From CAYFQH01 sp964345215 (GTDB lineage Bacteria; Bacillota; Clostridia; Christensenellales; Aristaeellaceae), in contig CAYFQH010000027.1 of the NCBI GenBank assembly GCA_964345215.1, positions 1 to 26,516 of the forward strand: DNA of 26,516 nt, read 5' to 3'. The position numbers and the translations under genes were made by a program. Below the pieces are notes generated by a model. The model saw nothing but the letters and a program-made list of their open reading frames with translations. It did no database searches and was not told the origin of the DNA. Positions 1 to 7,558 of the stretch are shown piece by piece; within the stretch, counting starts at the first letter, position 1, and each line of letters opens with the position of its first letter.

Positions 1-278
1 AAAGGAACAGTGCTTCAGGGTGTCGATAAAGTCGACACCCTCCCAATAAAATGAATTTCATTTTATTGGACTTGCAGATTCCTCTTGTTCACCCTTGGGT
101 TCACGGGCAGAGGAATCCGTAGAGTAGCGATTTTCCTAAGAAAATCGCCGAGACCCACCGCGCATGTCGCTGGGTCTCGATTTTATATGAAGGCGTCTTG
201 CCGTCTTCATGCATCCCACGCTTTTTGTTTGGGGTTTTTTGACAGTCTGAGCATTGCTTCTGTAAAGGAACAGTGCTT
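1..278. repeat. Array of six consecutive hairpins bounded by a 15-bp direct repeat
   Basis: The 15-mer aaaggaacagtgctt occurs at 1-15 and again at 264-278. Between the copies, inverted repeats follow one another almost without spacers. The stems are 17-26/32-41 (10 bp), 43-54/58-69 (12 bp), 77-85/109-117 (9 bp), 127-135/140-148 (9 bp), 149-157/171-179 (9 bp) and 187-195/202-210 (9 bp with one G-T pair). Each has a different sequence, so this is not a CRISPR and not a tandem copy of one hairpin. The + strand stays open as a 66-codon frame (85-285), but that frame runs through the palindromes and has no convincing ribosome binding site, so I do not call it a gene. It could be a lineage-specific dispersed repeat, a structured RNA, or a mosaic of small palindromic insertions. 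The unit may continue left of the window. Confidence 0.7.
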
Positions 279-350
279 TTTTTGAATCGTGGTTTTAAGC
301 GGGAAGGGCTTGCTTGTGCGGGAGGATTTATATGAGGGCAGATTTTTACC

Positions 351-803
351 CTACAGGACAGGCCTCAGTTCCTCAATGATACTATGTTTGATTTTTTGCA
401 GGCTTTGAGGGCTGAAGGAGGAGGGGAAGAGCAGGTCTACCCGGCGGCACTTGCTTTGAATCCAGCTGCCGACGTTCTTTTCATCAAAAGAAAACCCTTC
501 TGCGAAAAGGCGGCCCTCCAGCAGTTTTTTAGCCAAGTTGGAGGGGGAGCTATTAGGGTTATAATAGTGTGACAGGTAGCGGGCATTGGATTTTTTGCCA
601 GCATAACCCACATACAGCAAGGCTTCGCCATAAAAGAACAGGGTGATGGAGCTGTTCCCCTCTTTGCGTTTTTTAGGGCGGCTGTGAGGGGCTGGTCGGT
701 TGATGAGGGTAAAGGCAAAATCCAACTGAGGGGCGAGGGGTGGTACGGCCAGGGATTGAATAAAGGCGTAGAGGCTCGAAATCAGCGGATCATAAGTGGT
801 CAT
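351..803 (-). CDS. GIY-YIG-like nuclease domain protein
   Basis: 150-aa protein. The central part has a strand-turn-strand with LLYVGYAG, followed by an Arg (NARYLSHY) and a His/Tyr-rich segment. It ends with a Glu-containing helix (IIEELRPVL). This resembles the GIY-YIG fold, with the YVG element, the catalytic Arg and the C-terminal Glu in the right order, although the first GIY strand (TLFFYGEAL) is degenerate. Proteins of this family cut or nick DNA, but no partner domain is visible to show a target. I chose the ATG at 803 because AAAGGA lies 10 nt upstream; a TTG three codons earlier sits on top of that ribosome binding site. It is transcribed alone. No clear terminator was found downstream, where the hairpin array begins. 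The family call is by motif impression only. Confidence 0.6.
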   Translation of the reverse strand: MTTYDPLISSLYAFIQSLAVPPLAPQLDFAFTLINRPAPHSRPKKRKEGNSSITLFFYGEALLYVGYAGKKSNARYLSHYYNPNSSPSNLAKKLLEGRLFAEGFSFDEKNVGSWIQSKCRRVDLLFPSSFSPQSLQKIKHSIIEELRPVL

Positions 804-1223
804 GATGATCAAATCCTTTGCTGGGAGGAAGAGTAGAGGGACTGCTTAAATCAGGCTATTAAGATATTGATATATGTATCATAAGTCATTTAAGGGGCCT
901 TGGCAAGGCGGTTTATAAAAAAGGGCCGGTAAGGATTGGGGTAAACCTACCTAAGAGGGGCTTGTTGTGATAAAATGATTTAAGCAACAGTCGCAATTTG
1001 GGCACAATAAACGGGCAGTTTTTTACGTAAAACATCAAAAAAATGCTCATTATAACGATGCTGTTCTTGGATTTTTTTTTATTTTTCGCAAAAATCGTTA
1101 GCCCCTTTATCGACCCTCTTTTGTGAGGTGTTACCTTTATATAAATCAAACATAGGTGCAAAAAAGAGAAAACAAACCACTGAACAGGCAAGGGGCTTTG
1201 AACTAAAAGAAAAGGAGAAACAA
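804..1223. other. Intergenic region, no gene supported
   Basis: 420 bp between two divergent genes, A+T-rich with long homopolymer runs around 1066-1085. Antisense frames at 913-1191 and 1079-1363 have low-complexity, unconvincing translations and no ribosome binding sites. A small imperfect palindrome (tgatatatgtatca) lies near 868-881. I could not identify a well-spaced promoter for the methyltransferase at 1224. Confidence 0.4.
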
Positions 1224-2063
1224 ATGTTTAAAAAAATAACCGAATATATGACAAAGCCCCCTTTATATGCCCCAAGCACAGGCAAGTTTTGGGATGATGA
1301 ACATATCTCAAAGGGGATGCTGGCCGCCCACTTGAACCCCAAAAACGATGAGGCCACCCGCAATCAATCCTTTGTAAGGGAATCCTTAAAGTGGCTAGGT
1401 GAAATACTGCCCCCGGAAAAGTTCTCCGCCCTGCTGGATTTAGGTTGTGGACCGGGGATTTATGCCGAGGGCTTTACTGAAATGGGCTACAAGGTAACGG
1501 GGATTGATTTTTCAAAAAGATCGGTGGATTATGCCAAAAACAGCGCCGCACAAAAAGGCTTTGCCATTGCCTATCATTATCAAAATTATTTAGACATGGA
1601 TTATCAGGAGGCCTTTGATGCAATCACCCTGATCTGGTGCGATTTCGGGGTACTGGAAGATGAAGACAGGGCTCTTCTTCTTCAAAAGGCTTACAGGGCT
1701 TTAAAGCCCGGCGGAAGGATAGTGTTTGATGTGTTTTCAGCCGAAAACTTTAGCCGAAAAACCGAGGAAACCACTTATCGCTACCACCCTCAGGGAGGCT
1801 TTTGAAGCCCTTATCCTCATGTGTGCCTGAAGGCCCTGTACTTATATAAGCAAAATACACAGGCTACCCAGTATATTATTGCTACGAAAGAGAAAGTAAA
1901 CTGTTACCTTATTTGGGAGCACTATTTCACCAAGGAAGAGTTAACGAAAGCCCTTGAAAAGCAAGGATTTACCTCCCTTCGGTTTTTCGAAGATGTTAAG
2001 GGCACAGCCTATCAAAAAAAGAGTGAAACCATTTGCGTAGTTGCGGAAAAGGGAAAAGCATAA
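1224..2063 (+). pseudogene. Class I SAM-dependent methyltransferase interrupted by an in-frame TGA
   Basis: The start is the ATG at 1224, with aaaggag at 1211-1217 six nt upstream; the open frame also extends back to 1128 but has no signal there. Residues about 70-77 read LDLGCGPG (motif I, SAM binding). GIDFS about 20 residues later is the acidic loop, and LKPGGRIVFDVFS is the post-motif strand before the linker. Codon 194 (1803-1805) is TGA, and the same frame continues without a shift through SPYPHVCLKALYLY to a normal TAA at 2061. In relatives, as I recall the family, the GGF is followed by Trp, so the change looks like TGG to TGA. The product would be about 279 aa if read through. The first part alone (193 aa) keeps the Rossmann core but loses the C-terminal sheet and cap. 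The substrate is unknown. Confidence 0.75.
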
Positions 2064-2101
2064 AGGGCGATTCGCTCAAAAGGGGAAAGCATTGCCGTTT
2101 G

Positions 2102-2147
2102 AAAACCCCTGTTCTTAAAATAAAAGAGCAGGGGTTTTGTTTTTTTG
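2102..2147 (+). terminator. Rho-independent terminator after the methyltransferase
   Basis: 10-bp stem aaaacccctg (2102-2111) with caggggtttt (2129-2138), followed by a T-rich tract to 2146. It lies 38 bp after the methyltransferase stop codon. Confidence 0.85.
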
Positions 2148-2397
2148 CATACTTTGCTTTTATAAAGGCTAGTGGAGCACAAAGGTTTATTATCTAAGCC
2201 CAAAAGACTTTTTTTAGCCATTTTCCGCTACACGGGCTTTTTTGTTTAATGTTGGCTAAGTTTTACAAGTTGGCATATCCATCTTTAAATACCGCTGTGA
2301 AGCCGTACGCAGCTTCATTGGGTTTTGGAGAAATGAAGCGCCTTTGCACCTTTTGCTGTCTGCTTTGGCAAATGTTTTCTTCTGAGTAAAAAGGCAG

Positions 2398-3171
2398 CTA
2401 ATTCCCCGCCTCAATGCTGATTTCGTTAAAGATGTTCAAAATATCATCCAGCACTGCTTTTTCTTTTTCGTTGCCTGCCAAATCCAAAATCACCTTGCCT
2501 TCGTGAAACATGAGGAGCCTGTCACCATACTCTAAGGCATAGCGCAGGTTATGGGTAACCATAATGGTGGTAACCTTTTTTTCAAGAACAACCTCATTGG
2601 TAATTTCCATAATCCGCTGGGCGGTTTTGGGGTCCAGGGCGGCGGTATGCTCATCTAAAATCAAAAAAGAAATCGGGGCCATGGCCGTCATAATCAGGGC
2701 CAGGGCCTGCCTTTGCCCCCCGGATAAGGAGCCTACCATTACATCCATTTTATTTTCAAGGCCTAGGCCCAGGGGGGCCAGCAAGGCCTGATATACAGGC
2801 AGTTTTTTGCGGTTTGCTCCCCGCTGAAAGCCGAATGTTTTGCCCTTGTGGTCGGCCATGGACATGTTTTCCAAAATGGTCATGCCCGGGCTGGTGCCCA
2901 AGGCGGGGTTTTGGTACACCCGGCCGATGTGCCTGTAGCGCTTAAACTCTTTTTCCTTGGTAATATCTTGACCGTCAACCAGCACCTGCCCTTGTTCAAT
3001 GGGAATACTGCCGCAAATAATGTTGAGCATACTGGTTTTGCCCGAGCCGTTACTGCCAATAACCGATACAAACTGCCCATCAGGAATGGTCAGGGAAAAG
3101 TTTTCAAAAAGGGCCATTTCGTTTACCGTGCCCGGGTTATAGTGTTTATGAATGTTTTGAAGCTCAAGCAC
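2398..3171 (-). CDS. trpZ: ABC transporter ATPase, TrpZ-type, of the tryptophan-regulated importer
   Basis: 257-aa nucleotide-binding subunit. In order it has Walker A (GSNGSGKTSML), Q-loop (GRVYQNPALG), signature LSGGQRQAL, Walker B (FLILDEHTAALD) and H-loop (VTHN), so it should be a working ATPase on the cytoplasmic face. The start is GTG at 3171, and the first 8 bp overlap the end of the permease gene, suggesting translational coupling. It is the last gene of a three-gene transporter operon under a Trp T-box leader. The symbol follows that context and the matching permease and binding-protein families; sequence alone only says amino-acid-type importer ATPase. No clear terminator follows: a hairpin at 2312-2339 lacks a T tract. 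Confidence 0.88.
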   Translation of the reverse strand: MLELQNIHKHYNPGTVNEMALFENFSLTIPDGQFVSVIGSNGSGKTSMLNIICGSIPIEQGQVLVDGQDITKEKEFKRYRHIGRVYQNPALGTSPGMTILENMSMADHKGKTFGFQRGANRKKLPVYQALLAPLGLGLENKMDVMVGSLSGGQRQALALIMTAMAPISFLILDEHTAALDPKTAQRIMEITNEVVLEKKVTTIMVTHNLRYALEYGDRLLMFHEGKVILDLAGNEKEKAVLDDILNIFNEISIEAGN

Positions 3172-4084
3172 CTTCCCCTTCTCCCTTCTTTCTAAAGTTG
3201 CTGATGAGCAAAATGGCTAAAAATAAACCAGCGGTAATCAGCTTTAAATCCTTTGAGTTCATCCCAAGGCTAATGGCAAAGGAAATGGCCCCCTTGTAAA
3301 GGATAGCACCAATTAAAACCATGGTGGTTTTTTTGATAAAGGTGAACCTGCCCAGCACATTGGTACCGATAATCACCGCCGCCAGTCCCATGACCATAGT
3401 GCCTGTGCCCATGGTGATTTCAAAGAACTGCTGCTGTTGGCACAAAACCGCCCCGGCCAAGGCCACCAGGCCGTTGGCAATCATCAGCCCTTGAATTTTA
3501 ACGATGCCTCGGTCTTTCGCCAGGGAGGTAACCAAGGAGGGATTATCCCCCACGGCCCGAAGGAGGTACCCTGCCTTGGTGCTCATATAACCATCCAGCA
3601 GCAGCTTTACAATTAAAGTAATTACCACAATCACCAGTAGGGGGCCATAAGGGGCCAGCCACACAGGTAGCCTCCCCCCAAAGGGGGAGGAAAAAATGGT
3701 TTGGTACTGGAAGATAGGCAGGTTCGACCCGGCCAATCGCAGGTTAATGGAATAGAGCCCTGTCATGGTAATAATGCCCGAGAGCAGGTCCCTCACCCGG
3801 CCCTTCACATGGATCAGGCCTGTTACAAGCCCTGCCAGGGTACCCGCCAAGGCAGCCACAAACAAGGTGAGGTAAGGATTCATGCCCTTGGTAATGAGCA
3901 AGGCCGAAACCGCCGCCCCAAGGGGAAAGCTGGAATCCACCGTTAAATCGGGAAAGTCTAATATTTTGTAAGTGATATAGACGCCAAGGGCCATAATACC
4001 ATAAATCAAGCCCTGTTCCAAAATGGTGTTCCACTGGGTGCCAAAGTTTAAAAGCTTATCCCCTAAGGAAAGTAAAAAATCCAT
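3164..4084 (-). CDS. trpY: ABC transporter permease, TrpY-type
   Basis: 306-aa integral membrane protein with about eight hydrophobic segments. It resembles the permeases that accompany ABC_sub_bind-type binding proteins, within the branched-chain amino acid permease-like fold. A cytoplasmic loop around the middle (GYLLRAVGDNPSLVTSLAKDR) fits the place of the coupling helix that contacts the ATPase. It starts at ATG 4084, about 50 bp after the binding-protein stop, and ends in TGA overlapping the ATPase start. The TGA also shows that this genome uses UGA as a stop. The predicted job is to form the channel for tryptophan or a related precursor, inferred from the T-box. Confidence 0.88.
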   Translation of the reverse strand: MDFLLSLGDKLLNFGTQWNTILEQGLIYGIMALGVYITYKILDFPDLTVDSSFPLGAAVSALLITKGMNPYLTLFVAALAGTLAGLVTGLIHVKGRVRDLLSGIITMTGLYSINLRLAGSNLPIFQYQTIFSSPFGGRLPVWLAPYGPLLVIVVITLIVKLLLDGYMSTKAGYLLRAVGDNPSLVTSLAKDRGIVKIQGLMIANGLVALAGAVLCQQQQFFEITMGTGTMVMGLAAVIIGTNVLGRFTFIKKTTMVLIGAILYKGAISFAISLGMNSKDLKLITAGLFLAILLISNFRKKGEGEGA

Positions 4085-4134
4085 TTTTTCGCCTGCCTGT
4101 TCTTAAAATTTCGTTTTTGCTGTTAGGGTAGTGC

Positions 4135-5130
4135 CTATTCCCCCACTTCTTGGGCCCGTGCAAGCAGGGTTTCGGGCAGGGTGATGCCAAAGCTGTTAAG
4201 GGCCTGGGTATTAATGTATAGCTGGCTTTCTTCAATAATTTCGTAGGGGATATTGCTGGCCAGCTCTCCCTTTAGCACCCTGGCGGCCATTCGCCCTGTT
4301 TGAGCCCCAAGGGAAACATATTCCAGCCCTTCCGAGGCCACGCAGCCCAATTTTACCTGTTCAATTTCGCTGCCGAACACGGGTACGTTTTTAGCTTTGG
4401 CCCGGTCTAACACCAGCGACAGGTAGCTGACCACCGTATTGTCGGTTAAGTTGGTCATACAATCCACCTTGGATAAAACCGTGTCCAGGGCCAGGGCAAT
4501 TTCGTTGCCTGCCCCAATGCCTTGGGCTACAATATCAAAGCCGTAATCCGGTGCCAGGGCCTGGTATTCTGCAATGGCGCTTTCGCTGTTGGCCTCGCTT
4601 AAGGTATATAAAATGCCAATGGTTTTAGCCTGGGGCATCATGGCCCTAATCATTTCCAGTTGGGCCTTAATGGGAAGCTTATCGCTGGTGCCGGTGATCT
4701 CTCCCGGGGCTTTTTGGTTTTCATCGGCCAGGCCGGCCATAACAGGGTCGGTTACGGCGGTGTAGATAACGGGTACCTTGTTGTTGCTGCCGGCAATGTA
4801 GGCAGCCTGGGCCATGGGGGTGGCAATAGCCATCATTAAATCCGGCTTTTCGGCGGCTTGGGCCCCGGCAATTTGGTTAGCCATGCCCATATCGGCCTGG
4901 GCATTTTGAAAGTGGATGGTAAGGTTTTCCCCTTCTATAAAGCCCTCTTCTGCCAGCCCCTTCATAAAGCCTTCCCGGCAGTTATCAAGGGAGCCATGTT
5001 CGGCAAACTGGGCAATGGTAATGGTGTATTGTGTTTTTTCGGCAACTGCAGAGGATACACTGGTAATTACTAACAATAAAGTCATCAGGGAAAGGGCAAT
5101 CCGTTTTACCATTTTTTTTGTTTTTTTCAT
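4135..5130 (-). CDS. trpX: ABC transporter substrate-binding protein, TrpX-type (ABC_sub_bind family)
   Basis: 331 aa. An N-terminal basic stretch and hydrophobic core end in SSAVAE, a signal peptide probably cut around residue 30. The remainder is a periplasmic-binding-protein fold of the ABC_sub_bind family: ITIAQFAEHGSLD opens domain 1, VPVIYTAVTDPVMAGL lies mid-protein, and KTIGILYTLSEANS opens domain 2. The frame extends upstream to 5283, but that part lies inside the T-box terminator. The ATG at 5130 has AAAGGA 10 nt upstream and gives a normal family length. No lipobox cysteine is present at the signal end, which is unusual for a Gram-positive binding protein. It is the first gene after the Trp T-box, so its expected ligand is tryptophan. 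Confidence 0.88.
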   Translation of the reverse strand: MKKTKKMVKRIALSLMTLLLVITSVSSAVAEKTQYTITIAQFAEHGSLDNCREGFMKGLAEEGFIEGENLTIHFQNAQADMGMANQIAGAQAAEKPDLMMAIATPMAQAAYIAGSNNKVPVIYTAVTDPVMAGLADENQKAPGEITGTSDKLPIKAQLEMIRAMMPQAKTIGILYTLSEANSESAIAEYQALAPDYGFDIVAQGIGAGNEIALALDTVLSKVDCMTNLTDNTVVSYLSLVLDRAKAKNVPVFGSEIEQVKLGCVASEGLEYVSLGAQTGRMAARVLKGELASNIPYEIIEESQLYINTQALNSFGITLPETLLARAQEVGE

Positions 5131-5197
5131 CTTGTTTTCATCCTTTCTGATGCAGGTGGTTTGGGCATGAGGGGCGGTTTTCACAGTCGCGATCTGT

Positions 5198-5235
5198 AAA
5201 AATAAAAACGCCTCAAGCAACAATTGCTTGAGACG
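5198..5235 (-). terminator. T-box intrinsic terminator
   Basis: Minus-strand stem CGTCTCAAGCAA with TTGCTTGAGGCG (one G-U pair), a 3-nt loop and a TTTTTATTTTT tail. It lies just after the T-box sequence and is mutually exclusive with the antiterminator. Confidence 0.9.
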
Positions 5236-5476
5236 GAATATACCGCGGTACCACTCAAATTGGCCAAAGCCCACTCTGCTCACATACCATCATATGCGCC
5301 GCCTTGATAACAGGTGCGGTTCCCGTTGGCATTTACCCTTTACAAAGATTGATGCCACCCTCGAAAGTCCATTGGGCAAAGGTTACCTGCTGTGGTCCCA
5401 CTATCTACAGCTCCCTTAAAAGTAATGGTCTTTGCTTACTACTCTTTCTCACAGGTTTGTGTGTGGTATGAAATTA
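5198..5476 (-). promoter_or_regulatory. T-box riboswitch leader, tryptophan-specific (UGG specifier)
   Basis: Read on the minus strand. Stem I opens with GAAAG followed by AGTAGTA, the specifier-loop 5' side. The 3' side carries TGG at 5369-5371, then A and the pairing CTTTC, which places TGG (Trp) in the specifier position. The conserved T-box sequence GAGTGGTACCGCG is at 5244-5256 and would pair with the tRNA acceptor end in the antiterminator. A 12-bp terminator stem (5209-5220/5224-5235) and T tract follow. Uncharged tRNA-Trp should favour the antiterminator and switch on the ABC transporter downstream. The mechanism is established for the T-box class; the amino-acid assignment is my reading of the specifier. 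Confidence 0.92.
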
Positions 5477-5481
5477 CCGTA

Positions 5482-5510
5482 ATTATAGCCCCTTGTATTA
5501 TCCCTGTCAA
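5482..5510 (-). promoter_or_regulatory. Perfect consensus promoter for the T-box operon
   Basis: Minus strand TTGACA (5505-5510), exactly 17 bp, then TATAAT (5482-5487). Both boxes match the sigma-A consensus fully. This fits a leader controlled by attenuation rather than by initiation. It lies only 30 bp beyond the aldo/keto reductase stop. Confidence 0.88.
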
Positions 5511-5540
5511 GAATAAAATGTATTTATTGTGTTTGTGATT

Positions 5541-6479
5541 TTAAGCCTTTGAAACTTCATCAAGGGTATGAAGGTCTTCTTCTTCAAGGTGCCATTCAAG
5601 GGCAAGGCGGTTATCCTCAAGCTGTTGGATGTTTTTCATCCCCGCCAGGACCACAGCGTTTGGCAGGTAGTCTAAAATAAAGCGCAGGGCCACAGCGGAG
5701 AGGGGCCTTTGGTATTTTTCGGAAATAGTACGCATTTTTTTTACAATGGCCAGGTTTTGAGCCAGTTTTTCCCCATGAAAGTTAACATAAATGGCCCGGC
5801 TCCTCCGGTCGTTTTGGTCAAAAGAGCTGTTTTCGTCGTACTTGCCCGTTAAAATGCCCTGGCCCAAGCTGCCCCAAACCAAAGGGGTTAAGCTAAAAGT
5901 TTGGCTGTACAGGCGCAAATCCTCCTCGCGCTCCCGATTGGCCAGGCTATATTCGTTTTGCAAACAGTCAAAAAAGGAGGCGAAGGGGGCAATGATTTCC
6001 CTTTGTTCCTTAAAGATGTTGGACAGCCCGTAAGCCCTTATTTTGCCGGCTTTTTTCGCCTTTTCAAGGCTATGTACAATACTTTCAATGGGGGTCACCT
6101 GATCCCAGTAATGGATTTGATACAGGTCGATATAATCGGTTCCAAGGCGGCGCAAGCTGCTGTTAAGGGCAATTTCAATCCAGGAAGGACTATTGTCGTA
6201 AAAAGTCTTGCCTTTTTCTACCCTCACCCCAAACTTGGTGGCAATCACTCCTTGGCTGCGACGGCCCTTAAGGCCCTTGCCCAGGGTTTCTTCGCTTTTA
6301 CCAAGGCCATAGGTATCGGCTGTATCAAAAAAGTTAATGCCTCTGTCCAGGGCTTTATGGATTAAATCTAAAAAATCCTGGGTATTGGTTTCACCCCAGC
6401 CATGTTCTCCCATAGGGCAGCCTCCTACACAAAGGCGGGAAACGGTGATATTGGTTTTGCCCAGCAATGTTGTTTCCAT
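5541..6479 (-). CDS. Aldo/keto reductase
   Basis: 312 aa, full length for the family. Catalytic tetrad visible: Asp52 and Tyr57 in FFDTADTYG, Lys82 in ATKFG, and His123 in DLYQIHYWD. The C-terminal half carries the NADP-binding region (VVLAGMKNIQQLEDN). These enzymes reduce aldehydes or ketones with NAD(P)H in the cytoplasm; the substrate cannot be told from sequence. The start ATG has AAAGGTG about 10 nt upstream. It begins 15 bp after the phosphatase gene, so the two are probably one transcript, which suggests a shared role in sugar or polyol metabolism (inference). Confidence 0.93.
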   Translation of the reverse strand: METTLLGKTNITVSRLCVGGCPMGEHGWGETNTQDFLDLIHKALDRGINFFDTADTYGLGKSEETLGKGLKGRRSQGVIATKFGVRVEKGKTFYDNSPSWIEIALNSSLRRLGTDYIDLYQIHYWDQVTPIESIVHSLEKAKKAGKIRAYGLSNIFKEQREIIAPFASFFDCLQNEYSLANREREEDLRLYSQTFSLTPLVWGSLGQGILTGKYDENSSFDQNDRRSRAIYVNFHGEKLAQNLAIVKKMRTISEKYQRPLSAVALRFILDYLPNAVVLAGMKNIQQLEDNRLALEWHLEEEDLHTLDEVSKA

Positions 6480-6494
6480 TTTGTTTTCACACCT

Positions 6495-7265
6495 TTATTG
6501 ACAGGGGTTAGGCTGGCGGAACACGGCCTTTGCCTGATGATAACAAACAGCACTGGCTGCCAGTAAGCTGCAGTTTTGGTCGTATACAAGGGGGCTGCCG
6601 CTGGTTTGGGTGATAATACCTCCGGCTTCCTCCACTATTAAGGCCCCGGCGGCAAAATCCCAGGGGGAGAGAGTGAGTTCAAAGAAAATATCGCTTCTGC
6701 CTCCGGCTATATCGCACAAGTCAATGGCGGCAGAGCCGCTTCTTCGCAAATCTGCTGTTTCTCTTAAAAAACGGTAGGCGCAAAGCATGCTTTCCTTGGC
6801 CAAATTCGCATTGTAAGGGGAGGTGCCAAAGGCGGTAAGAGCCTTTTCATAAGGGTTTTGGCCTACCTTCATCCTTTTTCCATTTTCAAAGGCACCTTCT
6901 CCCTTTTTGGCGGTGTAGAGCTTGTTTTGATAAGGGTCGTACACAATCCCCCACAAAGGCTTGCGGTTTTGAACAAAGGCTACAGAAATGGCCGAAGCGC
7001 TGCGTTTGTAGATATAGTTTAACGTGCCGTCAATGGGGTCGATCACAAAATAGGCCCCTTCATCCATTCGCTGGTTTTCTTTTTCTTCAGCAAAAAACTT
7101 GGCTTTGGGGTAGGCTTTTTGAAGGTTTGCAATCAAAAAATCCTGAACATCCTTATCCATTTGGGTAACAAAGTTGGCGTGGCCCTGTTTTTCAAATACA
7201 GGCACCCCTTCGTCGGCCAGCATCATTTTACCGGCTTCTTTGATTATTTTGACCGCTTGGTCCAT
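6495..7265 (-). CDS. Inositol monophosphatase family protein
   Basis: 256 aa. It has the Mg-dependent phosphatase signatures: Glu60/Glu61 in FFAEEKE, DPIDGTLNY at 76-84 (motif A, with Asp76 and Asp79 as metal ligands) and WDFAAGALIVEEAGG from about 202 (motif B, Asp203). Relatives hydrolyse inositol-1-phosphate, fructose-1,6-bisphosphate or 3'-phosphoadenosine 5'-phosphate, and the sequence does not decide between them. The start ATG is preceded by AAAGGAGG. It heads a two-gene operon with the aldo/keto reductase. Confidence 0.92.
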   Translation of the reverse strand: MDQAVKIIKEAGKMMLADEGVPVFEKQGHANFVTQMDKDVQDFLIANLQKAYPKAKFFAEEKENQRMDEGAYFVIDPIDGTLNYIYKRSASAISVAFVQNRKPLWGIVYDPYQNKLYTAKKGEGAFENGKRMKVGQNPYEKALTAFGTSPYNANLAKESMLCAYRFLRETADLRRSGSAAIDLCDIAGGRSDIFFELTLSPWDFAAGALIVEEAGGIITQTSGSPLVYDQNCSLLAASAVCYHQAKAVFRQPNPCQ

Positions 7266-7291
7266 CTACATCTCCTCCTTTTTCTCTAAAC

Positions 7292-7320
7292 AGTTTGTGC
7301 TAAAATCTGTCATCTGTCAA
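7292..7320 (-). promoter_or_regulatory. Probable promoter of the phosphatase/reductase operon
   Basis: Minus strand TTGACA (7315-7320), 17-bp spacer, then CAAACT (7292-7297). The -35 box is perfect and the -10 box is weak (three of six consensus bases). It lies 27 bp before the start codon. Confidence 0.5.
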
Positions 7321-7485
7321 TACCTTAGCGCTCCGGAGGATTAAAAAATCAAAAATCTAAAGCGAGGGAAGGGAATTGCCCTTTTATAGTGCATGCCATA
7401 CCCCCAATCCTTTATTATTCCTTAGGCTTTTAACCAATGCAGGCTATCTCTTAATCAAAAGGATTTAAAGGGTCAAAAAAAGCCC

Positions 7486-7513
7486 TTGCAAAGGCGAAAA
7501 AAACCAGTATGAT
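7486..7513 (+). promoter_or_regulatory. Probable promoter of the ThuA-like gene
   Basis: TTGCAA (7486-7491), 16-bp spacer, TATGAT (7508-7513), about 45 bp before the start codon. The -10 box lies in a 12-mer, tatgatagaagg, that recurs at 7536-7547, where its end forms part of the ribosome binding site. Confidence 0.5.
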
Positions 7514-7558
7514 AGAAGGTAGATAAGAAGAATAATATGATAGAAGGAGGAGACGATA

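Noticed and set aside
1..278. CRISPR array
   Set aside because: The repeated units are hairpins of different sequence, with no constant repeat, no regular spacers and no cas genes.
85..285. 66-codon frame in the hairpin array
   Set aside because: It runs through successive palindromes, starts at a TTG and has no ribosome binding site.
913..1363. Two minus-strand frames before the methyltransferase
   Set aside because: No ribosome binding site, unconvincing translations, and the second overlaps the real gene in antisense.
1803..1805. TGA read as Trp (alternative code) or selenocysteine
   Set aside because: TGA ends at least four other intact genes here, TGG is used freely for Trp, and the position matches a Trp, not a Cys, column as I recall the family.
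5131..5283. Longer N-terminus for the binding protein
   Set aside because: It would be encoded by the T-box terminator and would place the signal peptide internally.
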